20,082 nucleotides of DNA from Chrysochromulina parva. Its lineage: Eukaryota > Haptophyta > Prymnesiales > Chrysochromulinaceae. Positions 1-8,483 of the stretch are shown one piece after another. The stretch lies in contig PJAB01000830.1 of assembly GCA_002887195.1 (NCBI GenBank), forward strand, positions 1-20,082, written 5' to 3'. Each line of letters opens with the position of its first letter. Within the stretch, counting starts at the first letter, position 1. Position numbers and translations under genes: made by a program. The notes under the pieces are model-generated. The model was not told the origin of the DNA, did not search any database, and saw only the letters and a list, made by a program, of their open reading frames with translations.

Positions 1-523
1 CGACGCGGTTCGCAAAGGTGTTGGCGGCCCAGCCGAGCGCGTAGAGCTCGGGCGGGATGAATATGACGGAGCCCTCGCCAGCGATCAGGCGGGCCTTCCG
101 GCCGATTGTCAACATCTCCTTGGGGCTACCGGTTTTGATCGCCGAGCACACCATCTGAAGCGGCAAGTACGGCATGCCAAAGTGGTTCGCGAGGGAGGTG
201 CCGACCATTGGGGTGGCTGGCATCTCCTTCTTTGCCGCCGGTGCGGAGGCCTTCTTTGCAGGCGCCTCGGTAAAGCGAGCATCAGGTAAAACGACAGCAG
301 TGCGCGCGCGGGCGGGCGAGGGGGCCTTCTTTGCAGGCGCCCCGGGCTTCTTGGCTGGATCAGCTGGCTTGTCTTTTGGCGTGGTGGGGGCGCTCTCATC
401 ATGATAAGCAACAACCATAAGGTCGTCCCCAGGCACGACTGCGCCATGTTGCGGAGAAGAGGGTGCTGCATTGTCTTGGAAGGCCTCGATCAATGTCTCT
501 GTCTCGATAGGCTCAGCTGACAT
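1..523 (-). CDS. Unrecognised Ala/Lys/Pro-rich protein, 3' end cut by window edge
   Basis: An open frame reads on the minus strand from an ATG at 523 to the left edge, about 174 codons, with no stop. The N-terminal ~35 residues are acidic and polar (MSAEPIETETLIEAF). Then comes a low-complexity linker with repeated APAKKA-type units, rather like histone H1 tails or flexible linkers. From about residue 105 the composition becomes ordinary and globular (SLANHFGMPYLPLQMVCSAI, then RKARLIAGEGSVIF), which suggests the start of a folded domain. I do not recognise the family. The linker contains a 19-bp direct repeat. The start was chosen because it is the only ATG before the linker in this frame. 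It lies downstream of the epimerase gene on the same strand. The reading frame is well supported; function is unknown. Confidence 0.6.
   Translation of the reverse strand, partial: MSAEPIETETLIEAFQDNAAPSSPQHGAVVPGDDLMVVAYHDESAPTTPKDKPADPAKKPGAPAKKAPSPARARTAVVLPDARFTEAPAKKASAPAAKKEMPATPMVGTSLANHFGMPYLPLQMVCSAIKTGSPKEMLTIGRKARLIAGEGSVIFIPPELYALGWAANTFANRV
248..341. repeat. 19-bp direct repeat encoding the APAKKA unit
   Basis: The 19 bases at 248-266 recur exactly at 323-341, a 75-bp period (a multiple of three). On the minus strand both copies encode an APAKKA unit in the linker of the gene at the left edge, so the linker probably grew by in-frame duplication. Confidence 0.75.
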
Positions 524-846
524 GGCCGCAGCGTCCACGCCATAATGCCCATCCTGGGGCCGCGCGGCGCTGCTGCGCGGGTGACAAATTGCCGTGCAAC
601 GGTTCATTAAAAGTCAATTAAAAAATGCGTGAGAAGTTTTCATCATTTCAAGGTCCCCAAGATTCGCCTTCGCGATTCGGCGCACGCCACGTCCGTGGTC
701 CGTGTTGCTGGTTGCCACTTTGACGAAACAGGCTGTCTAAAGCTCATCGCGACCTGTACAGTACCGGTAGCAAGAGTTGACTTTTCGCTCCTGTCGCTGT
801 CCAACTGGCTAGGCTCCTCTCCCTGCTTGTCGTGGTGTTTTTCTCC
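524..846. other. Intergenic region, 3' of the epimerase gene
   Basis: This 323-bp stretch separates the 3' end of the epimerase gene from the start of the gene at the left edge, both on the minus strand. It holds an A/T-rich patch at about 605-625 (ttaaaagtcaattaaaaaat), the most AT-rich spot nearby and a plausible promoter element for the left-edge gene. I see no RNA gene, and a plus-strand frame here has no recognisable product. Confidence 0.5.
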
Positions 847-2106
847 TCAATGCACTGTTAGTACATGTTCATGTAGGCTGCTGTTGCTTCTGCTGTCACG
901 AAGAAATTCCAGGGAACGAGATCGCGCTGACGCTGCGCCCCCTTTGAGCACTGGTCTTGTCCATTCGCCGATTTCCGCGTACTCGGTTTTGAAGTCGCTC
1001 GAACGGTACCACTGCACAAAGCGGTGCAGCCCCTCATCGATGCTGATCCGAGGCTTGTACCCGATCATTTCGGTGGCGCGCTGGACGTCTGCATACGTTG
1101 CCAGGACATCGCCTGGCGCCATGCCTACGAGCGTTTTGTTAGCCTTGATGCCGAGCTCACTCTCGAGCACGGAGATAAAGCGTCCGAGGGTCTCCGTGCG
1201 GTGATTGCCCAGGTTGAAAATCTCCTCCTCGGCGCTAAGCACGAGCGCTCCGACGATGCCGTCGACCACGTCATCGATGTATGTAAAGTCGCGCTGCGGT
1301 GTGCCGTGGCCATAAACCTGGATGGGCTTGCCTTGGACGATGCGGTGAGCGAATGAAAAGTACGCCATATCAGGCCGCCCCCACGGCCCGTACACGGTGA
1401 AGAAGCGCAGGCCGGTCACGCGCAGGCCGTACAGGCCGTGATAAACGTGAGCCAGCTGCTCGTTCGTCTTCTTCGTTGCAGCATACAGAGAGTTGGGCGA
1501 GTCCGTCCGATCGTTCTCTGAGAATGGAATCTTCGTGTTAGCGCCGTAGACGGACGAAGACGAAGCGTAGATCAGCGGAGGAGGCGTCGGTAGCCGTCGC
1601 AACGCCTCCAGGACTGATAAGAAACACTGGACGTTGGCACGAGCATATGCTTGTGGCCGGACGAGCGAGTAGCGCACCCCAGCCTGTGCGGCCAGAGAAG
1701 CAACGTGCGTGAACCCTGGCGGCCGCTCGAGCAGCTGCACGAGTCCATCTTCATCGCACATGTCCATTTCAACGAGCTCGATGCCCTCCTGCTGCAGCCG
1801 TGCCGCCCGCGCTCGCTTGAGGGCCGTCGAGTAGTAAGGGTCGAAATTGTCGAGTGCAACTACGCGCACGCCGTCGCGATGCAAACGCATGGAGAGGTGG
1901 TAGCCCACGAAGCCAGCGCCACCGGTGACAAGGACCGACACGCCCGGCCGCAGCACCTTGCGCGGGCCAGTCACTGCAGGGCCGCGTGTGCTCGCTACTT
2001 GCACAGCTTCGATGGCTGCAGCAAAGCTTGTGCCGCTCGTCAGCACCGAAGTCGCGATCAACACCAACAGCGCGGCCAACAATTTGACGGCAAGCGTGCT
2101 GCTCAT
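847..2106 (-). CDS. GAE: UDP-glucuronate 4-epimerase, membrane-anchored
   Basis: The 419-residue product belongs to the extended short-chain dehydrogenase/reductase family and most resembles plant-type UDP-glucuronate 4-epimerases, which interconvert UDP-glucuronate and UDP-galacturonate for wall or mucilage polysaccharides. Residues about 5-30 form one hydrophobic segment after a very short N-terminus, the layout of a type II Golgi protein. The NAD-binding glycine motif TGGAGFVG is at 61-68, followed by ALDNFDPYY. The catalytic SSSSVYG is at 182-188, and the YxxxK pair (YAATK) at 208-212. RFFTVYGPWGRPDMA and the QRDFTYIDDVV segment are typical of nucleotide-sugar epimerases. I start at the ATG at 2106: the frame stays open further 5', but only from a non-ATG codon and through unconserved Arg-rich sequence. 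No intron is needed. Substrate (glucuronate rather than glucose) is inferred from the family. Confidence 0.85.
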   Translation of the reverse strand: MSSTLAVKLLAALLVLIATSVLTSGTSFAAAIEAVQVASTRGPAVTGPRKVLRPGVSVLVTGGAGFVGYHLSMRLHRDGVRVVALDNFDPYYSTALKRARAARLQQEGIELVEMDMCDEDGLVQLLERPPGFTHVASLAAQAGVRYSLVRPQAYARANVQCFLSVLEALRRLPTPPPLIYASSSSVYGANTKIPFSENDRTDSPNSLYAATKKTNEQLAHVYHGLYGLRVTGLRFFTVYGPWGRPDMAYFSFAHRIVQGKPIQVYGHGTPQRDFTYIDDVVDGIVGALVLSAEEEIFNLGNHRTETLGRFISVLESELGIKANKTLVGMAPGDVLATYADVQRATEMIGYKPRISIDEGLHRFVQWYRSSDFKTEYAEIGEWTRPVLKGGAASARSRSLEFLRDSRSNSSLHEHVLTVH

Positions 2107-2583
2107 CCACGCACAGCGAGCTGGCTCAGCCTCACAGGTGCGCACCGCGTGCACACGCGTTCGCGCACAGCGTCTTGTGCTGTCGCGCGTGCACACACCG
2201 TTCGCACGCGTGCGAGCGTCGCGCGCGGTGGGCACGCTAAGTAGGGATCGGGAGATTAGTGTCGCAATCAGCACACGAAATTGGTCTCGCCACAGACCGA
2301 GGTCCAGCAAGATCTCACAGGGTGTAGGTAAGGAGGGTAGGATGGTGCGGGGACACATACACAACACTCAGTTCTATTGCCGGTTTGGTCAAACGAAAAG
2401 TACTACTACCGGGAGCCGGTAAATAGCGCATGTCCGCGGCGCGAGGCGGCCCGTACCATGTGTTGGCGCCCCAGCCTCTCAGCCTCGCCGGGCCCTGAAC
2501 TGGACCCCTGGGCCATTCGCGTCTCGTGGCGTTCTGTGACAACGGCTAACGATGGGATGCTCTCTGGCATGCGCGTGGGGATG
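2107..2583. promoter_or_regulatory. Intergenic region with epimerase promoter; alternating purine-pyrimidine stretch
   Basis: This 477-bp gap lies upstream of the epimerase and downstream of the TOPLESS-like gene. Positions about 2137-2237 are rich in CG, CA and TG steps (gtgcgcaccgcgtgcacacg and similar), giving long alternating purine-pyrimidine runs directly upstream of the epimerase start. The rest (2240-2580) shows no gene. No clear TATA box is visible, so the exact promoter position is unknown. Confidence 0.4.
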
Positions 2584-5008
2584 TCAGATCTTGATCAAGA
2601 TGATGTCCCCGCGGGAGGAGCTCACCGCGAGGAGCGAGACGCCGCTGCGCCACTCCTCTGCGGTGGTTACGTCTGGGCACTCGACGATGGAGGTGACGGT
2701 GCGCACGACGCGACCCCGAGGTTCGTGGTCGCTGCAGCGACACGAGCTGCTGCTGCTGCCGCCACAGTACCCAAGTCCACCAAAGTGCAGGCCGACGGCA
2801 CCGGCCTGCAGCGGGTCGAGGCCGTCAGCGCCAGCGTCGTTTCGAGCGACGGCGGTCCCGGCAGCAGCGCCCCCTCCGGCGAGGCGGCTGGGTCCGGCGG
2901 CGGCATCCATAAGGACGGGCGGCGGCACCTCGAGCGAGCGCTGGGGGATGGCCCATGGCAGTACGCAGCGCTTCGCCGCCTGCAATCCGTGGTAGTTGAG
3001 AATCAGCAGCCGGTCGCCGCGGTCGGAGACGATCAGCATGTTGCCGTGCGAGACGAACGTGGCGGCGGTCACTTGGATATTCTGCCGGCGCCACTTGAGG
3101 CTGAATGGCGCGCCACTGCGGCTGATGTCATTTGAGGAGGAGGCGGGCGCGCCGCCCGCGAGCGGCGCGTGGCACTCGCCATCCCTCCGACGCAGCTCGC
3201 GCACCTCAAGGGCCTCATTCGTGGCCAAGAGCACCGACGTCCACGCGGGATGCAGCTTGGCGATGCAGAGCGTCGTGCCGGGCGGAAAGCGGAGCGTGCG
3301 CTCGGGCGTCTCGTCCATTGAGCCGGGTAGCCGGCCCTCGGCGTGGCCGCGACTCTCGAGGCTCGCCTTGCAATCGCGCTGCTGGTACCAGAGCTGCACG
3401 CAGTCTGCAGAGCAGGAGAGCAGCTGCTCGGCGTCGGGCGAGTAGTCGATGAGCAGCATGGCCTTCTCGTGATGCGTGTGCAGCGTCTGGATGCGCGACG
3501 ACTGAGCAAAGTTGACGAGCTCGATGACGTGCTTGCATCTGGCCAGGCTGGGCCCGCCGCCGCCAACGAAGATGCCGTCACCGCCACTGCGCCCCTCGCA
3601 GCCACTCTTGGCACTACCGCCCGCCCTCCATGGCTGCGACCATGGGTCGCCCACCATGGCATCGGCGGGCTCATCAAGCGCCACACCGCTGCCGCGCGCC
3701 GCCGCTCCGCCGCCTGCGGCTGAGGCAGCCTCTGTGCCGCTGAGCGGCACGCCGAAGGCGATGATGTTGTTGTCAAGTGGGCACATGGCCATGGTGGTGA
3801 CGCACGACGGGAAGCGGTCGGTGTACATATGCTCATGCGTGCCGTTGGTCTGGCCGCCCAGCTTGACGAGCAGCGCCTGCCCGCGCACCGCGACGACACA
3901 GTACGCGTGGTGCTTCGTCACCACAAATTGGGCGGGGGCGCCCTCGAGGGTGTCGAGGCGCTCGGCATGGCGCTCAGACGGCACGGCCTCCTCGAGTGAC
4001 CAGTTCTTGCAGTGCTCGACGCGCACGTCATCGTCTGGCCTTGTACTGGGCATGCCCGGCTCGGCACGCTTGCACGAGACGCGCATCTGCTCGAGCCGCC
4101 CCTCCTCGGTGAGAGCCAGCATGAAGAAGACCGGCTTCTTGATCAGATCCGAGTGTGAGCGCACCCACGACGTGAGCTGCGTCACAGGCCCACCGATGTT
4201 CTGGAGCTGCACGTGCTGCAGCACGCGCACCAGGTCGAACTCGTCGGCCTGCCAGCAGAGGCGCGCGATATCGGCCCACTCGTGGCACACGCGTGCGAAG
4301 GGGCCGCGCCAGCGCATCGCGACCATGAGGAACACCCTCCATCCCAAGTCAGACACGCGCAGCACGTCGGAGAGCGTGCAGCGCGACACCGCCGCGTGCT
4401 GCCGGAGAGCTGTCTGGTGCTGCAGCGCCGTAAGCGGCCCGTGCAGGAGCTCGTAGAAGGCGCACTGCGTGTGCCGGCTGAGCACGCACTGTGCGCCGCC
4501 TCCGACCGTGCCCATACGGTCCATTGAACCGTTTCGAGGCGGTGGGAGGACCGCGTGCTGCTCGGTCTGGCGATCGATCATTTGTAGCCTGCGAAGGAGG
4601 GCGGCGGGCAGGGCACTGGTCAGGAAGCGGCCTACGGGGCGCAGGAGGGCGACAAGCACAGTTGTGTCGCTTCGGAATCCGCAATGCATACCCGTCGAGG
4701 CGGCGGTGGACGGCCATGATGGCGTCGCGCGCGCAGAGGTACACGTGCCGATCGGAGAGGTCGGTCGACGCGACGACGGCCCGTTTCTTCGTGGGTGGTT
4801 GCTGGGGGTGCACGCCCGCACCATTGTCGTACTGCGAGATCGGCGGCTGAGCCCGTGGGCTAAACTCCATTATCATCGGTACCTCGACAGCCTTCGCCTC
4901 CGACGCTGCCTCCCCAGCCTTCGCCTCAAACGCCGCCTCCCCCGCCGGGGCTGCAGGGTCCCCGGCGTGTGGATGCGCGGTGTTAGAGCTCGACATGCTG
5001 TTTCCCAT
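2584..5008 (-). CDS. TOPLESS-like WD40-repeat protein (two exons)
   Basis: Exon 1 is 5008-4692 and exon 2 is 4588-2584; removing the 103-nt intron gives a 773-residue protein in frame. The middle part resembles the second WD40 propeller of plant TOPLESS corepressors: a stretch ending in CPLDNNIIAFG (about residues 375-385) matches the family's HPQDNNIIAIG strand, followed by a LLSCSADCVQLW blade and later ATFVSHGNMLIVSDRGDRLL and LLAVSSSRGDIILI at the C-terminus. The N-terminal LisH/CTLH region of true TOPLESS proteins (about 1100 residues) is absent; instead there is a polar, Ala/Glu-rich start and an unrecognised helical region at residues about 140-260. The first residues, MGNSMS, fit an N-myristoylation signal (MGxxxS). 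Gly/Ala-rich inserts interrupt the propeller. Membership of a WD40 family is fairly safe; corepressor function is only a guess. Upstream exons could be missing. Confidence 0.6.
4589..4691 (-). other. Intron 1 of the TOPLESS-like gene (103 nt)
   Basis: On the minus strand the donor is CTCGACGG|GTATGC and the acceptor is CCTCCTTCGCAG|GCTAC with a long pyrimidine tract before it. Removal joins two frames that are otherwise offset by one, with a split Gly codon (GG|G), and gives RRLDG-LQMIDR. A nearer acceptor (CCCCGTAG) would leave the wrong frame. Confidence 0.7.
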
Positions 5009-5625
5009 TCCGGACAGGGCGTCTACGAGGTGAGCCCCTGCCCCTTGCCACAGCGGAATGAAGTTCAGCAAGTTTGAGGCACGATAAAGGTCAGTTCAGA
5101 TTGAGAGTGAGTGAGTGAGTGAGTGAGTGAGTGAGTGAGTTAGTGAGAGTGAGTGAGTGAGTGAGTGAGTGAGTGAGTGAGTGAGTGAGTGAGTGAGTGA
5201 GAGTGAGTGAGCGAGTGAGTGAGTGAGTGAGTGAGTGATGATTGATGGTAAGGAAAGGCGCGGCGGGCGCGTGGTGTGCGCCAGAGTGCCATGATGTTCG
5301 TGCCCCGCTTTGAAGCCTTCCGAGTTTCGTCCCACCCGAAGCGTTTTCCGTTTATTTTACAAACGATAACGCCGACAAATCATGAACGATAATACTACAG
5401 CTCTACACGTGAAAAGTCGTGAACACCGACTTCTCGCGTAGGTTGCTTCAGAGGGGAAACGTGTACTAGTGTAAGGTGTAACGTCGATTGTAGCTACGGT
5501 CGTACGCAGGACAATCATCCCGGCTCCGTCATCAACGCCTGTGAAATGAACCCGCGCTAGGCCGTAGTCCGGTCGTGTCTGAACCCGGAACGGTATACGG
5601 TCTCGGAATTTGAGAGTGTCACCTC
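5009..5625. other. Intergenic region between the WD40 gene and the lipase gene
   Basis: This 617-bp stretch holds the 132-bp GTGA satellite and about 390 bp of ordinary sequence that is less GC-rich (5340-5560). It must contain the promoter of the WD40 gene and the 3' untranslated region of the lipase gene, both on the minus strand. No further gene is visible. Confidence 0.5.
5107..5238. repeat. (GTGA)n tetranucleotide satellite
   Basis: About 132 bp consist almost only of GTGA units, with a few interruptions (one gtta unit near 5140, shortened gagt junctions near 5146 and 5201, and one gcga near 5210). The tract is about 100 bp upstream of the WD40 gene's ATG, where it reads as TCAC repeats in the sense direction. 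Confidence 0.95.
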
Positions 5626-7218
5626 TCATGGCACCTGCTCTCTCACGCGCGGCCCTGGCCACGGCTCGATCTCCGGCTCGATCTCCGCCGGCGTGCGCGA
5701 GACGAGTGGCCACCGCTCAGAGAGGGGCACTGAGCGCCGGCGGGTCAGCACCACCTCAGCGCTGAGGAAGACGGCATGCGACGTGTGCCCATGTACGTCC
5801 ACCGTAGGCGAGGGAAGCGGGCCGTCCTTGACGTCGTCCTCGAGCGCGTCGTCGCGGTACGTGAACATGCGTACCGCGACGGCACCTCGAGCGACTGGCT
5901 CGACTGGCGGGTGGACGAGCAGCCTTGGGCGCACGCCGTGATAACCGCCCAGGCTGCGCGGCGGCATGTGAGGGATGAGGTCGCCGCCGACGTTGACCCG
6001 GAGCGGATGGAGCTGCCTGGCGAGCTGCAATCTCGTCGCATGCTCTTGGAAGGGTAGGTTGAACAGGCGAGGTGAGGCGAAGGTAAGCAACGTGATGCCC
6101 TCCTTCTCACCCAGCCGCTTGACGCGCGCGCACGTGCAGAGCAAGTCGACGGCGCACAGCTGTGCGAGCGCGCCCCCGAGCGAGTGGCCCGTGATCAGCA
6201 GACGGCAGCCAGGGATTTCGTCAAGATAGCGCTCGAGGGCACGACGCACGCGTGCGCGTGGGGTTGGATCTCCGAGCTGCTCGCGCTGCGCGTCTCCCGC
6301 GTAAGCCCTCCACAGCCCTCGGGTGCAGCTCGGCACGGCGCTGCGGCCGGAGAGCGGCAGGAGGGTCGGCTTAGGCGTCGAGCGTGCGGCATTCGTGACC
6401 GACACCGCCGCCTCCGCCTCCGCCTCCGCCTCCGCCTCCGCCTCTGCAACCCACGGCACCGGCACGAAGTAAAAGCTCAGGTCGGTTTGCAGGTAATCGT
6501 GCGTCGGTTTAGAGCCGCGCCAGCAGAGCACGATTACTGGACGGCCCTCCGGGCAGCCGCGCGCCAGAAGCGCCACGCAGCACTGCTTCTCGCACCCCAC
6601 GCCCGTGTCCACCCACTCGAGCACTCGTGCGCCGTACCGGGCTTGCAGCTCAATCGCCCATGTGACGCGCACCAAGCTCACCTCACAAGAGAGAGGCGCC
6701 CCCTGCTTGCGCGCCACGTGGCTCAATTTCTCGGGCATGAAGAAGGCTGGGCGCTCGCGGCACGTCAGCCTCTGGCGCAGGCTGGCGACAAGCGCCGGCG
6801 CCATCTGCGCATGGCTCTGCTCATCGATCGCGTCCGCTGTCCAGAAGCTGCCGTCCGCAGGCATGTCATCCATGCAGATCTGCTCGGCCAGCTTTGCCAT
6901 GTCCGCCACAAACCAACGACGTGCGAGCAGCGGGCAGTGGTCACCGACCGGGTCGCACGGCGGCAGCCTGGGCATGCCACGTGCCTCGATGCCCGCTTTG
7001 CGAAACCTCAAGGCGCCAGCAAGGTAGCGTGTGGCATCGCGGAAACGTGCACTCGGCGTGCGCGCACCCTGCACACTGATGGCCGGCGGATTTTGTGGCA
7101 CGTCGGCTGGCACGGCGACGAAGGTGTCGGCGGTAGCTGCGGCGTTGTCGGCGTTCAATGACGAGCCGAGCCCGCGGCGCTGCACTTCTGGTTCTTGCTC
7201 AACGCTGTGGCTGCTCAT
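5626..7218 (-). CDS. Class 3 lipase (alpha/beta hydrolase)
   Basis: The product has 530 residues. The nucleophile elbow GHSLGG is at about 344-349 (Ser346), preceded by CRLLIT as in class 3 triacylglycerol lipases. VNVGGDLIPHMPP holds the likely catalytic Asp (about 413), and VDVHGHTSHAVFL near 475-485 supplies the likely catalytic His, so the whole triad is present. Upstream, VLCWRGSKPTHDYLQTDL (about 230-247) matches the family's conserved VxxRGT...DxxxDL region that forms the oxyanion side. An EA dipeptide repeat lies at about 258-270 in a loop. The N-terminal 60 residues are low-complexity with no clear signal peptide, so the site of action is uncertain. The start is the first ATG in the frame (7218). 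It probably hydrolyses acyl esters; the natural substrate cannot be told from sequence. Confidence 0.85.
   Translation of the reverse strand: MSSHSVEQEPEVQRRGLGSSLNADNAAATADTFVAVPADVPQNPPAISVQGARTPSARFRDATRYLAGALRFRKAGIEARGMPRLPPCDPVGDHCPLLARRWFVADMAKLAEQICMDDMPADGSFWTADAIDEQSHAQMAPALVASLRQRLTCRERPAFFMPEKLSHVARKQGAPLSCEVSLVRVTWAIELQARYGARVLEWVDTGVGCEKQCCVALLARGCPEGRPVIVLCWRGSKPTHDYLQTDLSFYFVPVPWVAEAEAEAEAEAEAAVSVTNAARSTPKPTLLPLSGRSAVPSCTRGLWRAYAGDAQREQLGDPTPRARVRRALERYLDEIPGCRLLITGHSLGGALAQLCAVDLLCTCARVKRLGEKEGITLLTFASPRLFNLPFQEHATRLQLARQLHPLRVNVGGDLIPHMPPRSLGGYHGVRPRLLVHPPVEPVARGAVAVRMFTYRDDALEDDVKDGPLPSPTVDVHGHTSHAVFLSAEVVLTRRRSVPLSERWPLVSRTPAEIEPEIEPWPGPRVREQVP
6409..6447. repeat. Hexanucleotide microsatellite in the lipase gene
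   Basis: A run of cctccg units on the plus strand encodes an alternating Glu-Ala stretch on the minus strand, in the loop before the lipase active-site domain. It is a coding microsatellite whose length changes would stay in frame. Confidence 0.85.
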
Positions 7219-7463
7219 TGGTGGAGATGGAAGTAACTTCAAGAACTTTAAGGTGTGAATTGGTGTCGAATTGGCTGTGAATGATCATTGTTTCTCCCAC
7301 CCCTCTTCCATTTTCATAGAACGAATCCTGGCATCTGTCGGAAAAGCGAGTAATCAGTAAAAGACGCGCCCCCACTCTACACACACCTCTACACGTCACC
7401 GCCGTCTCAACGGCGAGAGCAGGGGGGACTCCACGCAGCAGAGCTTTCTCCGCCGAGGAATCC

Positions 7464-8273
7464 TTACGCGATCACCTTCGCCTCATTGCGCAGCTTGTCG
7501 ACGAGCTCGTCGACGGTCGCCACCTTGATGCCCGCCTTGCGGCTTGGCGGATCGGCCATCTTGACGATCTTGAGGTGCTGCTTGATCTCGACCCCGAGAT
7601 CTTTGGGGGTCGTCGTGTCAATCTTCTTCTTCTTGGCCTTCATGATGTTGGGCAGCGTCGCGTAACGAGGCTCGTTGAGGCGCAGGTCGGCTGTGATGAC
7701 TGCGGGCAACTTCATCTTGATCGTTTCCATGCCGGCGTCGATCTCGCGGGTGACCGTCATCGACCCGTCGGCGATCACCACCTCCGAGGCGAAGACGCCC
7801 TGCGGCCATCCGAGCAGCGCAGCGAGCATCTGGCCCGTCTGGTTGGCGTCGTCGTCGATCGCCTGCTTGCCCAGAATGACGAGATCGGGCTTCTCCTTTA
7901 GCACGAGCTCCTTGAAGAGCTTGGCAACGTGCAGAGGCACCGTGTCCTCGTCGGTCTTCACGTGAATCGCGCGGTCGGCCCCCATCGCGAGCGCGGTGCG
8001 AAGCTGCTCCTGCGAGGCCGTCGGACCGACTGTCACGGCAATGATCTCCTTGACCACATTCTTCTCCTTCAACCGCACTGCCTCCTCGACGGCAATCTCA
8101 TCAAAGGGATTCATCGACATCTTGACGTTGTTCGTCTCGACGCCGGTACCGTCGGGCTTGACGCGGATCTTCACGGCGTAGTCGATGACACGCTTTACGC
8201 CCACCATGACCTTCATATCCCTCTGGATGAGGCGCGCGACAGCATGCGATCGAGAGACCGAGCGACGCAGCAT
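7464..8273 (-). CDS. ETFB: Electron transfer flavoprotein beta subunit, mitochondrial
   Basis: The 269-residue single-exon product matches ETF beta over its whole length. With the alpha subunit it takes electrons from acyl-CoA dehydrogenases and passes them to ETF-ubiquinone oxidoreductase in the mitochondrion. The N-terminus ([19 protein letters not shown]) is an Arg-rich amphipathic leader typical of mitochondrial import; the mature domain starts near [38 protein letters not shown] at 135-154 is the conserved nucleotide-binding region. [20 protein letters not shown] from about 195 is the family signature and recognition loop that docks dehydrogenases; the lysines just after PNIM correspond to those methylated in animal ETF beta. 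Length is normal (about 255 plus leader). The start is the first ATG in the frame. Confidence 0.97.
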   Translation of the reverse strand: MLRRSVSRSHAVARLIQRDMKVMVGVKRVIDYAVKIRVKPDGTGVETNNVKMSMNPFDEIAVEEAVRLKEKNVVKEIIAVTVGPTASQEQLRTALAMGADRAIHVKTDEDTVPLHVAKLFKELVLKEKPDLVILGKQAIDDDANQTGQMLAALLGWPQGVFASEVVIADGSMTVTREIDAGMETIKMKLPAVITADLRLNEPRYATLPNIMKAKKKKIDTTTPKDLGVEIKQHLKIVKMADPPSRKAGIKVATVDELVDKLRNEAKVIA

Positions 8274-8483
8274 TGGATGAGAGGATGCAGTCGTCCCTCA
8301 CTGTAATCAGGCGGACAAAACGCCGACTTGAGCACATCGACATTTTATAGACAGAGGATACTTAGTACCGAGATTGGGCATGGGCGACATGACTTGTACG
8401 GGCGCGCGGGCGAACCGCCTCACCCGCTCACTGCCGTCGAGATCCGTTTGATGGCCGCATTGATGGCAGCAGCTGCGGGCCGT

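Noticed and set aside
629..1204. A 191-residue plus-strand open frame
   Set aside because: It overlaps the epimerase C-terminus in antisense, starts in intergenic sequence, and has no recognisable domain.
3512..4456. A 314-residue plus-strand open frame opposite the WD40 gene
   Set aside because: Ser/Arg/Pro-rich shadow without motifs; the minus-strand frame has WD40 features and good splice sites.
4632..4691. A shorter 60-nt intron in the WD40 gene using the acceptor CCCCGTAG
   Set aside because: Its length is a multiple of three, so it stays in the exon 1 frame, which does not lead into the WD40 sequence.
6184..7161. A 325-residue plus-strand open frame opposite the lipase
   Set aside because: Arg/His/Ala-rich composition and no recognisable motif; the lipase triad on the minus strand explains the sequence.
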